Counted from the stretch's first letter, positions 32,320 through 46,310 are shown. The stretch: DNA of 64,000 nucleotides from Archivesica marissinica (GCA_014843695.1 CM026398.1:47581579-47645578); one strand, 5' to 3'. Numbers and translations are program-made. Notes: generated by a model not told the origin, from the letters alone.

Positions 32320-35300
32320 ACTATCCAACAGCGGTATTCTATACTATCCAATACCGGTAGTCTATACTATCCAATACCGGTATTCTATACTATCCAATAC
32401 CGGTATTCTATACTATCCAATAACGGTATTCTATACTATCCAATACCGGTATTCTATACTATACAATACCGGTATTCTATACTATCCAATAACGGTATTC
32501 TATACTATCCAACACCGGTATTCTATACCGGTATATTATAAGAATAGTATATACTATCCAATAACGGTATTCTATACTATCCAATAACGGTATTCTATAC
32601 TATCCAATAACGGTATTCTATACTATCCAATGACGGTATTCTATACTATCCAACACCGGTATTCTATACCGGTATATTATAAGAATAGTATATACTATCC
32701 AATAACGGTATTCTATACTATCCAATACCGGTATTCTATACTATCCAATACCGTTATTCTATACTATCCAATAACGGTATTCTATACTATCCAATAACGG
32801 TATTCTATACTATCCAACACCGGTATTCTATACCGGTATAATATAAGAATAGTATATACTATCCAATAACGGTATTCTATACTATCCAATAACGGTATTC
32901 TATACTATCCAACACCGGTATTCTATACCGGTATATTATAAGAATAGTATATACTATCCAATAACGGTATTCTATACTATCCAATAACGGTATTCTATAC
33001 TATCCAACACCGGTATTCTATACCGGTATATTATAAGAATAGTATATACTATCCAATAACGGTATTCTATACTATCCAATAACGGTATTCTATACTATCC
33101 AACACCGGTATTCTATACCGGTATATTATAAGAATAGTATATACTATCCAATACCGGTATTCTATACTATCCAATAACGGTATTCTATACTATCCAATAA
33201 CGGTATTCTATACTATCCAATAACGGTATTCTATACTATCCAATAACGGTATTCTATACTATCCAACACCGGTATTCTATACTCTCCAATACCGGTATTC
33301 TATACTATCCAATACCGGTATTCTATACTATCCAATAACGGTATTCTATACTATCCAATAACGGTATTCTATACTATCCAACACCGGTATTCTATACCGG
33401 TATGTTATAAGAATAGTATATACTATCCAATAACGGTATTCTATACTATCCAATAACGGTATTCTATACTATCCAATAACGGTATTCTATACTATCCAAC
33501 ACCGGTATTCTATACCGGTATATTATAAGAATAGTATATACTATCCAATAAAGGTATTCTATACTATCCAATAACGGTATTCTATACTATCCAACACCGG
33601 TATTCTATACCGGTATATTATAAGAATAGTATATACTATCCAATAACGGTATTCTATACTATCCAATAACGGTATTCTATACTATCCAACACCGGTATTC
33701 TATACTATCCAACACCGGTATTCTATACCGGTATATTATAAGAATAGTATATACTATCCAATAACGGTATTCTATACTATCCAATAACGGTATTCTATAC
33801 TATCCAATAACGGTATTCTATACTATCCAACACCGGTATTCAATACCGGTATATTATAAGAATAGTATATACTATCCAATAAAGGTATCCTATACTATCC
33901 AATACCGGTATTCTATACTATCCAATACCGGTATTCTATACTATCCAATAACGGTATTCTATACTATCCAATAACGGTATTCTATACTATCCAACACCGG
34001 TATTCTATACCGGTATATTATAAGAATAGTATATACTATCCAATAACGGTATTCTATACTATCCAATAACGGCATTCTATACTATCCAACACCGGTATTC
34101 TATACCGGTGTATTATAAGAATAGTATATACTATCCAATAACGGTATTCTATACTATCCAATAACGGTATTCTATACTATCCAACACCGGTATTCTATAC
34201 CGGTATATTATAAGAATAGTATATACTATCCAATACCGGTATTCTATACTATCCAATAACGGTATTCTATACTATCCAACACCGGTATTCTATACCGGTA
34301 CATTATAAGAATAGTATATACTATCCAATACCGGTATTCTATACTATCCAATACCGGTATTCTATACTATCCAATAACGGTATTCTATACTATCCAATAA
34401 CGGTATTCTATACTATCCAATACCGGTATTCTATACTATCCAATACCGGTATTCTATACTATCCAATAACGGTATTCTATACTATCCAATAACGGTATTC
34501 TATACTATCCAACACCGGTATTCTATACCGGTATGTTATAAGAATAGTATATACTATCCAATAACTGTATTCTATAATATCCAATAACGGTATTCTATAC
34601 TATCCAATAACGGTATTCTATACTATCCAACACCGGTATTCTTTACCGGTATATTATAAGAATAGTATATACTATCCAATAAAGGTATTCTATACTATCC
34701 AATAACGGTATTCTATACTATCCAACACCGGTATTCTATACCGGTATATTATAAGAATAGTATATACTATCCAATAACGGTATTCTATACTATCCAATAA
34801 CGGTATTCTATACTATCCAATAACGGTATTCTATACTATCCAACACCGGTATTCTATACCGGTATATTATAAGAATAGTATATACTATCCAATAAAGGTA
34901 TTCTATACTATCCAATAACGGTATTCTATACTATCCAACACCGGTATTCTATACCGGTATATTATAAGAATAGTATATACTATCCAATAACGGTATTCTA
35001 TACTATCCAATAACGGTATTCTATACTATCCAACACCGGTATTCTATACCGGTACATTATAAGAATAGTATATACTATCCAATACCGGTATTCTATACTA
35101 TCCAATAACGGTATTCTATACTATCCAATAACGGTATTCTATACTATCCAATAACGGTATTCTATACTATCCAATACCGGTAGTCTATACTATCCAATAA
35201 CGGTATTCTATACTATCCAATAACGGTATTCTATACTATCCAATAACGGTATTCTATACTATCCAATACCGGTAGTCTATACTATCCAATAACGGTATTC

Positions 35301-38300
35301 TATACTATCCAATACCGGTAGTCTATACTATCCAATACCGGTATGCTATACTATCCAATACCGGTATTCTATACTATCCAATAACGGTATTCTATACTAT
35401 CCAATAACGGTATTCTATACTATCCAACACCGGTATTCTATACCGGTATGTTATAAGAATAGTATATACTATCCAATAACGGTATTCTATACTATCCAAT
35501 AACGGTATTCTATACTATCCAATAACGGTATTCTATACTATCCAACACCGGTATTCTATACCGGTATATTATAAGAATAGTATATACTATCCAATAAAGG
35601 TATTCTATACTATCCAATAACGGTATTCTATACTATCCAACACCGGTATTCTATACCGGTATGTTATAAGAATAGTATATACTATCCAATAACGGTATTC
35701 TATACTATCCAATAACGGTATTCTATACTATCCAATAACGGTATTCTATACTATCCAACACCGGTATTCTATACCGGTATATTATAAGAATAGTATATAC
35801 TATCCAATAACGGTATTCTATACTATCCAATAACGGTATTCTATACTATCCAACACCGGTATTCTATACCGGTATATTATAAGAATAGTATATACTATCC
35901 AATAACGGTATGCTAGACTATCCAATACCGGTATTCTATACTATCCAATACCGGTATTCTATACTATCCAATACCGGTATTCTATACTATCCAATAACGG
36001 TATTCTATACTATCCAACACCGGTATTCTATACCGGTATATTATAAGAATAGTATATACTATCCAATACCGGTATTCTATACTATCCAATACCGGTATTC
36101 TATACTATCCAATAACGGTATTCTATACTATCCAACACCGGTATTCTATACTATCCAACACCGGTATTCTATACCGGTATATTATAAGAATAGTATATAC
36201 TATCCAATACCGGTATTCTATACTATCCAATAACGGTATTCTATACTATCCAACACCGGTATTCTATACCGGTATGTTATAAGAATAGTATATACTATCC
36301 AATAACGGTATTCTATACTATCCAATAACGGTATTCTATACTATCCAATAACGGTATTCTATACTATCCAACACCGGTATTCTATACCGGTATGTTATAA
36401 GAATAGTATATACTATCCAATAAAGGTATTCTATACTATCCAATAACGGTATTCTATACTATCCAACACCGGTATTCTATACCGGTATATTATAAGAATA
36501 GTATATACTATCCAATAACGGTATTATATACTATCCAATAACGGTATTCTATACTATCCAACACCGGTATTCTATACTATCCAACACCGGTATTCTATAC
36601 CGATATATTATAAGAATAGTATATACTATCCAATACCGGTATTCTATACTATCCAATACCGGTATTCTATACTATCCAATACCGGTATTCTATACTATCC
36701 AATACCGGTAGTCTATACTATCCAATACCGGTATTCTATACTATCCAATAACTGTATTCTATACTATCCAATACCGGTATTCTATACTATCCAATAACGG
36801 TATTCTATACTATCCAATAACGGTATTCTATACTATCCATTAACGGTATTCTATACTATCCAATAACGGTATTCTATACTATCCAATACCGGTATGCTAT
36901 ACTATATCCAATACCGGTATTCTATACTATCCAATAACGGTATTCTATAATATCCAACACCGGTATTCTATACCGGTATATTATAAGAATAGTATATACT
37001 ATCCAATAACGGTATTCTATGCTATCCAATACCGGTATTCTATACTATCCAATACCGGTATTCTATACTATCCAATAACGGTATTCTATACTATCCAATA
37101 ACGGTATTCTATACTATCCAACACAGGTATTCTATACCGGTATATTATAAGAATAGTATATACTATCCAATAACGGTATTCTATACTATCCAATAACGGT
37201 ATTCTATACTATCCAACACCGGTATTCTATACCGGTATATTATAAGAATAGTATATACTATCCAATAACGGTATTCTATACTATCCAATAACGGCATTCT
37301 ATACTATCCAACACCGGTATTCTATACCGGTATATTATAAGAATAGTATATACTATCCAATAACGGTATTCTATACTATCCAATAACGGTATTCTATACT
37401 ATCCAACACCGGTATTCTATACCGGTATATTATAAGAATAGTATATACTATCCAATACCGGTATTCTATACTATCCAATAACGGTATTCTATACTATCCA
37501 ATAACGGTAGTCTATACTATCCAATAACGGTATTCTATACAATCCAACACCGGTATTCTATACCGGTATATTATAAGAATAGTATATACTATCCAATACC
37601 GGTATTCTATACTATCCAATAACGGTATTCTATACTATCCAACACCGGTATTCTATACTATCCAATAACGGTATTCTATACTATCCAACACCGGTATTCT
37701 ATACTATCCAATAACGGTATTCTATACTATCCAATAACGGTATTCTATACTATCCAATAACGGTATTCTATACCATTCAATACCGGTATGCTATACTATC
37801 CAATAACGGTATTCTATACTATCCAATACCGGTATTCTATACTATCCAATAACGGTATTCTATACTATCCAATAACTGTATTCTATACTATCCAATAACG
37901 GTATTCCATACTATCCAATAACGGTATTCTATACTATCCAATAACGGTATTCTATACTATCCAATAACGGTATTCTATACTATCCAATAACTGTATTCTA
38001 TACTATCCAATAACGGTATTCTATACTACCCAATAACGGTATTCTATACTATCCAATAACGGTAGTCTATACTATCCAATAACGGTAGTCTATACTATCC
38101 AATAACAGTAGTCTATACCGGTATATTATAACAATAGTATATACTATCCAATACCGGTATTCTATACTATCCAATAACGGTATTCTATACTATCCAATAC
38201 CGGTATTCTATACCGGTATATTATAACAATAGTATATACTATCCAATACCGGTATTCTATACTATCCAATAACGGTAGTCTATACTATCCAATAACGGTA

Positions 38301-40903
38301 GTCTATACTATCCAATACCGGTATTCTAGACCGGTATATTATAACAATAGTATATAATATCCAATAACGGTAGTCTATACTATCCAATAACGGTAGTCTA
38401 TACTATCCAATACCGGTATTCTATACTATCCAATAACGGTAGTCTATACTATCCAATAACGGTAGTATATACTATCCAATACCGGTATTCTATACAGGTA
38501 TATTATAACAATAGTATATACTATCCAATACCGGTATTCTATACTATCCAATAACTGTATTCTATACTATCCAATAACGGTAGTCTATACTATCCAATAC
38601 CGGTATTCTATACTATCCAATACCGGTATTCTATACCGGTATATTATAACAATAGTATATACTATCCAATAACGGTAGTCTATACTATCCAATAACGATA
38701 GTCTATACTATCCAATACAGGTAATCTATACTATCCAATAACGGTAGTCTATACTATCCAATACCGGTATTCTATACCGGTATATTATAACAATAGTCTA
38801 TACTATCCAATAACGGTATTCTATACTATCCAATACCGGTATTCTATACTATCCAACACCGGTATTCTATACTATCCAATACCGGTATTCTATACTATCC
38901 AACACCGGTATTCTATACTATTCAATACCGGTATTCTATACTATCCAATTACGGTATTCTATACTATCCAATAACGGTATTCTATACTATCCAACAGCGG
39001 TATTCTATACTATCCAATAACTGTATTATATACTATCCAATAACGGTATTCTATACCGGTATATTATAACAATAGTATATACTATCCAATAACTGTATTC
39101 TATACTATCCAATAACTGTGTTCTATACTATCCAATAACTGTAGTCTATACTATCCAATAACTGTATTCTATACTATCCAAAAACTGTATTCTATACTAT
39201 CCAATAACTGTAGTCTATACTATCCAATAACTGTATTCTATACTATCCAATAACTGTATTCTATACTATCCAATAAATGTAGTCTATACTAACCAATAAC
39301 GATAATCTATACTATCCAATAACTATATTCTATACTATCCAATAACTGTATTCTATACTATCCAATAACTGTATTCTATACTATCCAATAACTGTAGTCA
39401 ATACTAACCAATAACGGTATTCTATACTATCCAATAACGGTATTCTATACTATCCAATAACTGTAGTCTATACTATCCAATAACTGTATTCTATACTATC
39501 CAATAACTGTATTCTATACTATCCAATAACTGTAGTCTATACTATCCAATAACTGTATTCAATACTAACCAATAACGGTAATCTATACTAACCAATAACT
39601 GTATTCTATACTATCCAATAACGGTATTCTATACTAACCAATAACGGTATTCTATACTAACCAATACCGGTAATCTATACTATCCAATAACTGTAGTCAA
39701 TACTAACCAATAACGGTATTCTATACTATCCAATAACTGTATTCAATACTAACCAATAACGTTATTCTATACTAACCAATAACGGTAATCTATACTATCC
39801 AATAACTGTAGTCAATACTAACCAATAACGGTATTCTATACTATCCAATAACGGTATTCTTTACTATCCAATAACGGTATTCTATACTATCCAATAACGG
39901 TATTCTATACTATCCAATAACGGTATTCTATACTATCCAATAACTGTATTCTATACTATCCAATAACGGTATTCTATACTATCCAATACCTGTATTCTAT
40001 ACTATCCAATAAATGTAATCTATACTATCCAATAACGGTATTCTATACTATCCAATAACTGTAGTCAATACTAACCAATAACGGTATTCTATACTATCCA
40101 ATAACGGTATTCTATACTATCCAATAACGGTATTCTATACTATCCAATACCGGTATTCTATACTATCCAATAACGGTATTCTATACTATCCAATAACTGT
40201 ATTCTATACTATCCAATAACTGTATTCTATACTATCCAATAAATGTATTCTATACTATCCAATAACGGTAATCTATACTATCCAATAACTGTATTCTATA
40301 CTATCCAATAACGGTATTCTATACTATCCAATAACTGTAGTGTATACTATCCAATAACGGTATTCTATACTATCCAATAACTGTATTCTATACTATCCAA
40401 TAACTGTAATCTATACTATCCAATAACGGTATTCTATACTATCCAATAACGGTATTCTATACTCTCCAATAACTGTATTCTATACTATCCAATAACTGTA
40501 TTCTATACTATCCAATAACTATAGTGTATACTATCCAATAACGGTATTCTATACTATCCAATAACTGTATTCTATACTATCCAATAACTGTATTCTATAC
40601 TATCCAATAACTGTAGTGTATACTATCCAATGACTGTATTCTATACTATCCAATAACTGTAGTCTATACTATTCAATAACTGTAGTCTATACTATCCAAT
40701 AACAATATTATATACTATCCAATAACGGTATCATATACTATCCAATAACGGTATCATATACTATCCAATTACGGTATCATATACTATCCAATTACGGTAG
40801 CATATACTATTCAATTACGGTATCATATACTATCCAATTACGGTATCATATACTATCCAATTACGGTATCATATACTATCCAATTACGGTATCATATACT
40901 ATC
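32320..40903. repeat. 8.6-kb satellite of 23-bp units with higher-order structure
   Basis: Basic unit CCAATAACGGTATTCTATAC plus TAT, 23 bp, with AACGG/ACCGG variants. The ACCGG form creates the palindrome ATACCGGTAT. In 32.5-38.1 kb, runs of units end in a longer variant (CCAACACCGG type) followed by a 26-31-bp spacer holding TTATAAGAATAGTATATACT, giving super-repeats such as 95 bp (23+23+49). From about 38.1 to 39.1 kb the spacer reads AACAATAG. From 39.1 kb it is lost and CTGTA and CTAACC variants dominate. The last 220 bp are a CCAATTACGGTATCATATAC subtype. Open frames inside are a consequence of periodicity (3 x 23 = 69), not genes. Confidence 0.97.
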
Positions 40904-41223
40904 AGCCAATCAGAGCTCTTGATACAACAGACTTATGATATAACTAAGCTTTGACGGTTGTTTTGAATCGGCACCCGCCTCTGCTCTTTGCCCCGATACG
41001 TTATAAGCACGATACGTCACAGAAAGATGAAAAACAAACATCAACTAATGATATATACTCTTCACACTTAATGATGATGTTACTGAATGTATTATTCAGA
41101 AATAATTGACAACTATTCTGTCAACACAACAATGTGATTCCGTATTTACATTAATTATGAAATTTATCATTAGTGAATTGTAATGATTCAATGGGCTTTG
41201 ACCTTAAGCAGGAAGAGCAGACG
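40904..41223. other. Unique sequence between satellite and chitin-binding gene
   Basis: About 320 bp, no repeat recognised; presumably upstream regulatory sequence of the gene that follows. Contains no ORF of note. Confidence 0.4.
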
Positions 41224-41232
41224 TTTAAATAG
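41224..41232 (+). promoter_or_regulatory. Possible TATA-like element of the chitin-binding gene
   Basis: TTTAAATAG, followed about 30 bp later by TTCTCACTCATC, which could hold an initiator (TCACTC near 41253). A short upstream ORF (ATG at 41316, nine codons with stop) would lie in the leader. A second TATA-like GTATAAAAT at about 41420 is too close to the ATG to be useful. Prediction only. Confidence 0.3.
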
Positions 41233-41441
41233 AAATTGTTAGACCACGATTCTCACTCATCTGAAGCAACGATATACAAACGGTTCTGCACACTAGTTTC
41301 AGTTTTCGTAGCAAAATGTGTATTAACGAGAGAAATAATTAGAGTAGCTTTGGCTCCAGTACGTTCGTATCCACCAATCTGTCAACATTAAATAATAACA
41401 TTTCAAAAAGATAAACGTTTGTATAAAATAGAATTGTGACA

Positions 41442-41712
41442 ATGGCTCTAACATGTGTACGTGTATTTGGAGTTGCGGCTTTACTTTCTCTGTTAATATA
41501 TGGAGTTATGAGTGACGGTATATGTGGTGATACAAAGACACGGAATAGACCGGAGATCGTTCCAGACACCGACGACTGTGCATCCTTCTTTATTTGTCAC
41601 AATGGACAGCAGTTTCGCTTTAGCTGTGCTTCAAAAGTAGGACCGACAAAAGTGTTTGATCCAAAATCTCTGACGTGCGTTCAGGCAGGGTCGAAATACG
41701 ATCACAGTGCAT
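41442..41712 (+). CDS. Chitin-binding (CBM14/peritrophin-A) secreted protein, exon 1
   Basis: ATG at 41442; an in-frame GTG six bases upstream is not an animal start. Ninety codons plus one base. Residues 1-23 are a signal peptide (VFGVAALLSLLIYGV core, likely cut near VMS-DG). A complete type-2 chitin-binding domain follows: C-x16-C-x5-C-x9-C-x16-C-x11-C, with the aromatic CASFFIC and NGQQFRFSC blocks typical of the family. The sixth Cys codon is split: exon ends in T before GTAAGT (41713), and exon 2 begins GC, rebuilding TGC. The product should be exported and bind chitin (gut lining, cuticle or shell matrix). An MITE-2 inserted 30 bp into the intron. Confidence 0.85.
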
Positions 41713-41742
41713 GTAAGTCAATATTGATACATGCAAATTATA

Positions 41743-41955
41743 TACAGTCTACAATCGTTATGTCAAAGTCGGTTATATCGAATTATCCGGTTATCTCGAA
41801 GTCGGATCAAAGTCCCGTTTCAGACATTATCATTGTACATATAACTGGCTCCGTTTATATCGAATTTCGTTAAGTCAAACTTCGGTTATGTCGAATATTT
41901 CGGTTATGTATTTTGTTCGGTCCGACGGAAATCGACATAACGGATGTAAACTGTA
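41743..41955. mobile_element. MITE-2 copy in intron 1
   Basis: TACAGTCTACAATCGTTATG to CGGATGTAAACTGTA, TA at both ends, same interior as 19806-19998 with a short internal addition. It extends the apparent open frame of exon 1 past its donor. Confidence 0.82.
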
Positions 41956-42126
41956 TTAGTATACTGCAGTCGATATTTGTAAACGGTCTATCAAAATAGT
42001 ATCTTCTTTTTCTGACTCAAAAATAAATGTAAGATAGTTTTACTTTTTCTCCAATTTGTGTATCTAGATGTCTCGTAGCAACAACTACAGTCATATAGCT
42101 TCCAGATTTAATGTGTGGAGGAGTGT

Positions 42127-42403
42127 GTGTTTTACGTTTATTTATCGTCGCTACCGGTTGCCATATGAGCGACGCCTCCGAAAGAGATTAGTCATTTTAG
42201 ATTTGGGATGGTTGTGCAATGATACATTCCAGAGTCTTTTCTGGTTCGCTTACGTGCACGGTGTAAAGCACGGACACGAGACCTCGGTATAACGTCCTAT
42301 CTGAAAGACTATTAATTTTATTAAGGTGAAGCAGGGGTGTCGAACCTGCGATCCCTGGATTACCAGTCCAACGTGTTAACCACTGGACTACAGATCCGTC
42401 TGT
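42127..42403 (-). mobile_element. SINE-1, near full length
   Basis: Distal module at 42130-42190, small internal losses around 42210-42230, tRNA-like head at 42333-42402. Confidence 0.9.
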
Positions 42404-42666
42404 AGTTTGTAGAGGAAGTCCCCGTATGCGTGTCAGGCACTGACGCTCACCGGGAAGACAACTATGCACCGATCTTCCACCGATATGACCAGTTGTATAT
42501 ATACCTCCCTCTCATGCATCTATTCGACTCGAATCTATAGTAATAAACTGATCAATTATCAGTACACATGTATATAAGTATTGGTTCTTGCAGCTTATAT
42601 CTTATTTCCCATGAACGTTTTACTGGTTACTGTTTACATGTTTCATTGTGCTAGTTGATGTTTTAA

Positions 42667-42979
42667 TTTGTCGAGGGCCTCATGGTAGATTGTCGAGGGC
42701 CTCATGGTAGATTGTCGAGGGCCTCATGGTAGATTGTCGAGGGCCTCATGGTAGATTGTCGAGGGCCTCGTGGTAGATTGTCGAGTGCCTCATGGTAGAT
42801 TGTCGAGGGCCTCATGGTAGATTGTCGAGGGCCTCATGGTAGATTGTCGAGGGCCTCATGGTAGATTGTCGAGGGCCTCATGGTAGATTGTCGAGGGCCT
42901 CGTGGTAGATTGTCGAGTGCCTCATGGTAGATTGTCGAGGGCCTCATGGTAGATTGTCGAGGGCCTCATGGTAGATTGA
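42667..42979. repeat. 22-bp minisatellite, 14 copies, six-unit higher order
   Basis: Unit TTGTCGAGGGCCTCATGGTA plus GA. Variants CCTCGTGG then GAGTGCC occur as units 5-6 and again 11-12, so the array is a 132-bp block repeated 2.3 times. Confidence 0.96.
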
Positions 42980-43274
42980 ACTTATTGTTCCCATGACTTG
43001 TCTGGTTATATAAAGTATTTACTATTATTATTTTATTATTAGTATTATTATTATAATTATTATTGGGTGGCGAGGAATAGATTATTTGAACCACTCGGTC
43101 ATGGAGGACCGGATCCGTTTATCTAATGTTCAAGAGGATTGTTCCAAACGTGTATTAGAATGTTATAAGAGAACTCATTTCAATTACTGTTGTCATTTAA
43201 TCGCCCATAGTGTACCAAATATACTAGTTTCCATAATAACGTACCTTTTTCATAGTTTTATATGTTATGGAACT

Positions 43275-43498
43275 ATACTAGAGGACATAGAAAACGCATA
43301 CTTCGGATAAGTGTGTTTTACATGAAAAACAATAACTATATAAATACATAGTTATAAACATTTTGAGATAATTTTAGTTGTTCAGTTTGTGTTTTGTAAT
43401 AAAGATGTGATATATCTTTGATGGAATCCTTCGTATTTCGTTTTCATGTAATAATAATCATATAATATAGGTGTGCGTTTTCTATGTCCTCCAGTATA
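43275..43498. mobile_element. Possible TIR element
   Basis: TATACTAGAGGACATAGAAA at 43275 is the near-perfect inverse of the segment ending CTATGTCCTCCAGTATA at 43498 (about 26 bp with two or three mismatches). No transposase; TA could be the target duplication. Single copy here. Confidence 0.5.
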
Positions 43499-43725
43499 TG
43501 ACACTTAATTGAAAACTAGTAACATTGGTTTGGATCCTAATTTTGAGGGGGGGGGGTGGCATCTGGTAGCAGCAGCCTTGAATAATCTTGAAGTACCCAT
43601 CTTCTATACAACTGCTGCAAAACGTGTGACAACCTCTACTGCAATGTCGTGTCATAGAATGTCATTAACGGTTTGCACTCATACTGGCAACATCTAAGCA
43701 GTACATTATTGATAATATATATATA
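43499..43725. other. Unassigned stretch with a poly-G tract
   Basis: A run of ten G residues near 43546 is the only notable element. The 62-codon frame here has no support. Confidence 0.4.
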
Positions 43726-45385
43726 TCATAGTGCATGCCATTTACCATGCCAACATCTGTCCGTCTGAAACAAGAGAGCAGTCATAGTGCATGCCATTTA
43801 CAATGCCAACATCTGTCCGCCTGAAACAAGAGAACAGTCATAGTGCATGCCATTTACAATGCCAACATCTGACCGTCTGAAACAAGAGAACAGTCATAGT
43901 GCATGCCATTTACCATGCCAACATATGTCCGTCTGAAACAAGAGAACACTCATAGTGCATGCCATTTACCATGCCAACATATGTCCGTCTGAAACAAGAG
44001 AACACTCATAGTGCATGCCATTTACCATGCCAACATATGACCGTCTGAAACAAGAGAACAGTCATAGTGCATGCCATTTACCATGCCAACATATGTCCGT
44101 CTGAAACAAGAGAACACTCATAGTGCATGCCATTTACCATGCCAACATATGACCGTCTGAAACAAGAGAACAGTCATAGTGCATGCCATTTACCATGCCA
44201 ACATATGTCCGTCTGAAACAAGAGAACAGTCATAGTGCATGCCATTTACCATGCCAACATCTGACCGTCTGAAACAAGAGAACACTCATAGTGCATGTCA
44301 TTTACCATGCCAACATATGAGCGTCTGAAACAAGAGAACAGTCATAGTGCATGCCATTTACCATGCCAACATTTGACCGTCTGAAACAAGAGAACAGTCA
44401 TAGTGCATGCCATTTACCATGCCAACATCTGTCCGTCTGAAACAAGAGAACAGTTATAGTGCATGCCATTTACAATGCCAACATCTGTCCGCCTGAAACA
44501 AGAGAACAGTCATAGTGCATGTCATTTACCATGCCAACATCTGTCCGCCTGAAACAAGAGAACAGTCATAGTGCATGCCATTTACCATGCCAACATATGA
44601 CCGTCTGAAACAAGAGAACAGTCATAGTGCATGCCATTTACAATGCCAACATCTGTCCGCCTGAAACAAGAGAACAGTTATAGTGCATGCCATTTACCAT
44701 GCCAACATATGACCGTCTGAAACAAGAGAACAGTCATAGTGCATGCCATTTACCATGCCAACATCTGTCCGCCTGAAACAAGAGAACAGTCATAGTGCAT
44801 GCCATTTACCATGCCAACATATGTCCGTCTGAAACAAGAGAACAGTCATAGTGCATGCCATTTACCATGCCAACATCTGACCGTCTGAAACAAGAGAACA
44901 GTCATAGTGCATGCCATTTACCATGCCAACATATGTCCGTCTGAAACAAGAGAACAGTCATAGTGCATGCCATTTACCATGCCAACATCTGACCGTCTGA
45001 AACAAGAGAACAGTCATAGTGCATGCCATTTACCATGCCAACATTTGACCGTCTGAAACAAGAGAACAGTCATAGTGCATGTCATTTACCATGCCAACAT
45101 ATGAGCGTCTGAAACAAGAGAACAGTCATAGTGCATGCCATTTACCATGCCAACATATGACCGCCTGAAACAAGAGAACAGTCATAGTGCATGCCATTTA
45201 CCATGCCAACATCTGACCGTCTGAAACACGAGAACAGTCATAGTGCATGCCATTTACCATGCCAACATCTGACCGTCTGAAACAAGAGAACAGTCATAGT
45301 GCATGCCATTTACCATGCCAACATCTGACCGTCTGAAACACGAGAACAGTCATAGTGCATGCCATTTACCATGCCAACATTTACT
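43726..45385. repeat. 56-bp minisatellite, about 30 copies
   Basis: Unit CATAGTGCATGCCATTTACC plus ATGCCAACATMTGNCCGYCT and GAAACAAGAGAACAGT, period 56 bp (for example 43741 to 43797). Subtypes differ at a few positions and are interspersed. An isolated unit with the same right flank lies at 46957-47052. Confidence 0.97.
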
Positions 45386-45396
45386 TGATTTCTTTT

Positions 45397-45717
45397 TCAG
45401 ACTATAGTTCGTCTTATACACACATATATATATATATACATGTATATATGAAAGACGAAGCAGCTTTTATAACCTATATTACTGAATATGTCGTGTTGGA
45501 AACAGTCTGCAACTTTATCAGGTTGCTCGACTATCACGTAGAGACTTGTGTCGTTTGCAAATAAGTTGAAGGAGAAATAAATGTCATTAATGAAATTGAT
45601 GAAAGGCAGAGGACCAAGCATTGATCCCTGTGGAACTCCGGCTCTTCTGTGCGCCAATGTAGCTATGCTTCCAGGAAGAACATTTGTGTTCGATTGGACA
45701 GATACTCTGAACATCAT
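45397..45717 (-). mobile_element. LINE reverse transcriptase fragment (motifs B to C)
   Basis: On -: AGVPQGSMLGPLPFINFIND (motif B region), then FANDTSLYVIVEQPDKVADC, in which the catalytic FADD box has become FAND, so the enzyme would be dead. The frame then runs into an AT repeat. GVPQGS-LGP plus FADDTSLY is the jockey/CR1/L2-type pattern. It could be a downstream part of the LINE at 48.5-50.9 kb (same strand), but a 2.8-kb interval separates them. Confidence 0.75.
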
Positions 45718-46159
45718 TGAAGAAGATGACTTAATTTAGCAATATTTTTATTGCAACTTTTTCACAATGAGGATAACACAATTTACACTTACATATCACA
45801 ATATCATTTCTGTCAAATTTCTAACAAACATATAAATCACGACAATCTCCATATACATATACATGTACATGACATTTTCAAAGTGAAAAAGTATTGCGTT
45901 GCACGTTTTGGCAATATTAGCAGCAGACATTTCCAAGAAGAGGAATGTATCTACAGTACGTGTAAATTTTGCTGATCGACATGTTGTGTACATGTACATG
46001 TATGTATATGTCAACTTAGTCATAGGCTTGATTGTCTTCTATCGACGAAGATTGTTCTAACTGTAAGGCAATCTGCTAGAGCTTTACAGAGTGTGTCGTA
46101 TATATACGTAGGCTGGTCTACAATTGAGTCACCCGGCCTGAAAACGGATTGAACATATG
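45718..46159. other. Unassigned stretch
   Basis: AT-rich with several ACATGTACATG-type short palindromes; open frames have no recognisable domain. Confidence 0.4.
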
Positions 46160-46310
46160 TTCAGAACCACAGGTACAAGACACAAACAATTGTTTTGCCA
46201 TATGGTCATATAGTAAGTAATGTTTATTAAAGGCAACGAACGAAAATAATAAACATTACTTAATATATGACCTTTGGCCAACAAAAATGTTTGTGCCATG
46301 TTCGGAACTA
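46160..46310. repeat. Long inverted repeat (hairpin)
   Basis: GGTCATATAGTAAGTAATGT plus TTATTA (46203-46228) pairs with its inverse at about 46245-46270 over 26 bp with one mismatch, with about 16 bp between. Pairing continues outward with lower identity (ACACAAACA and TTTTGCCA blocks), giving arms of about 60 bp. Confidence 0.8.

Noticed and set aside
35910..36233. ORFs within the 23-bp satellite
   Set aside because: 69-bp translation periodicity of a non-coding repeat; interrupted by every variant unit.
32320..40903. CRISPR-like array
   Set aside because: Head-to-tail units without unique spacers, in an intron-bearing animal genome; this is a satellite. The same applies to all other arrays here.
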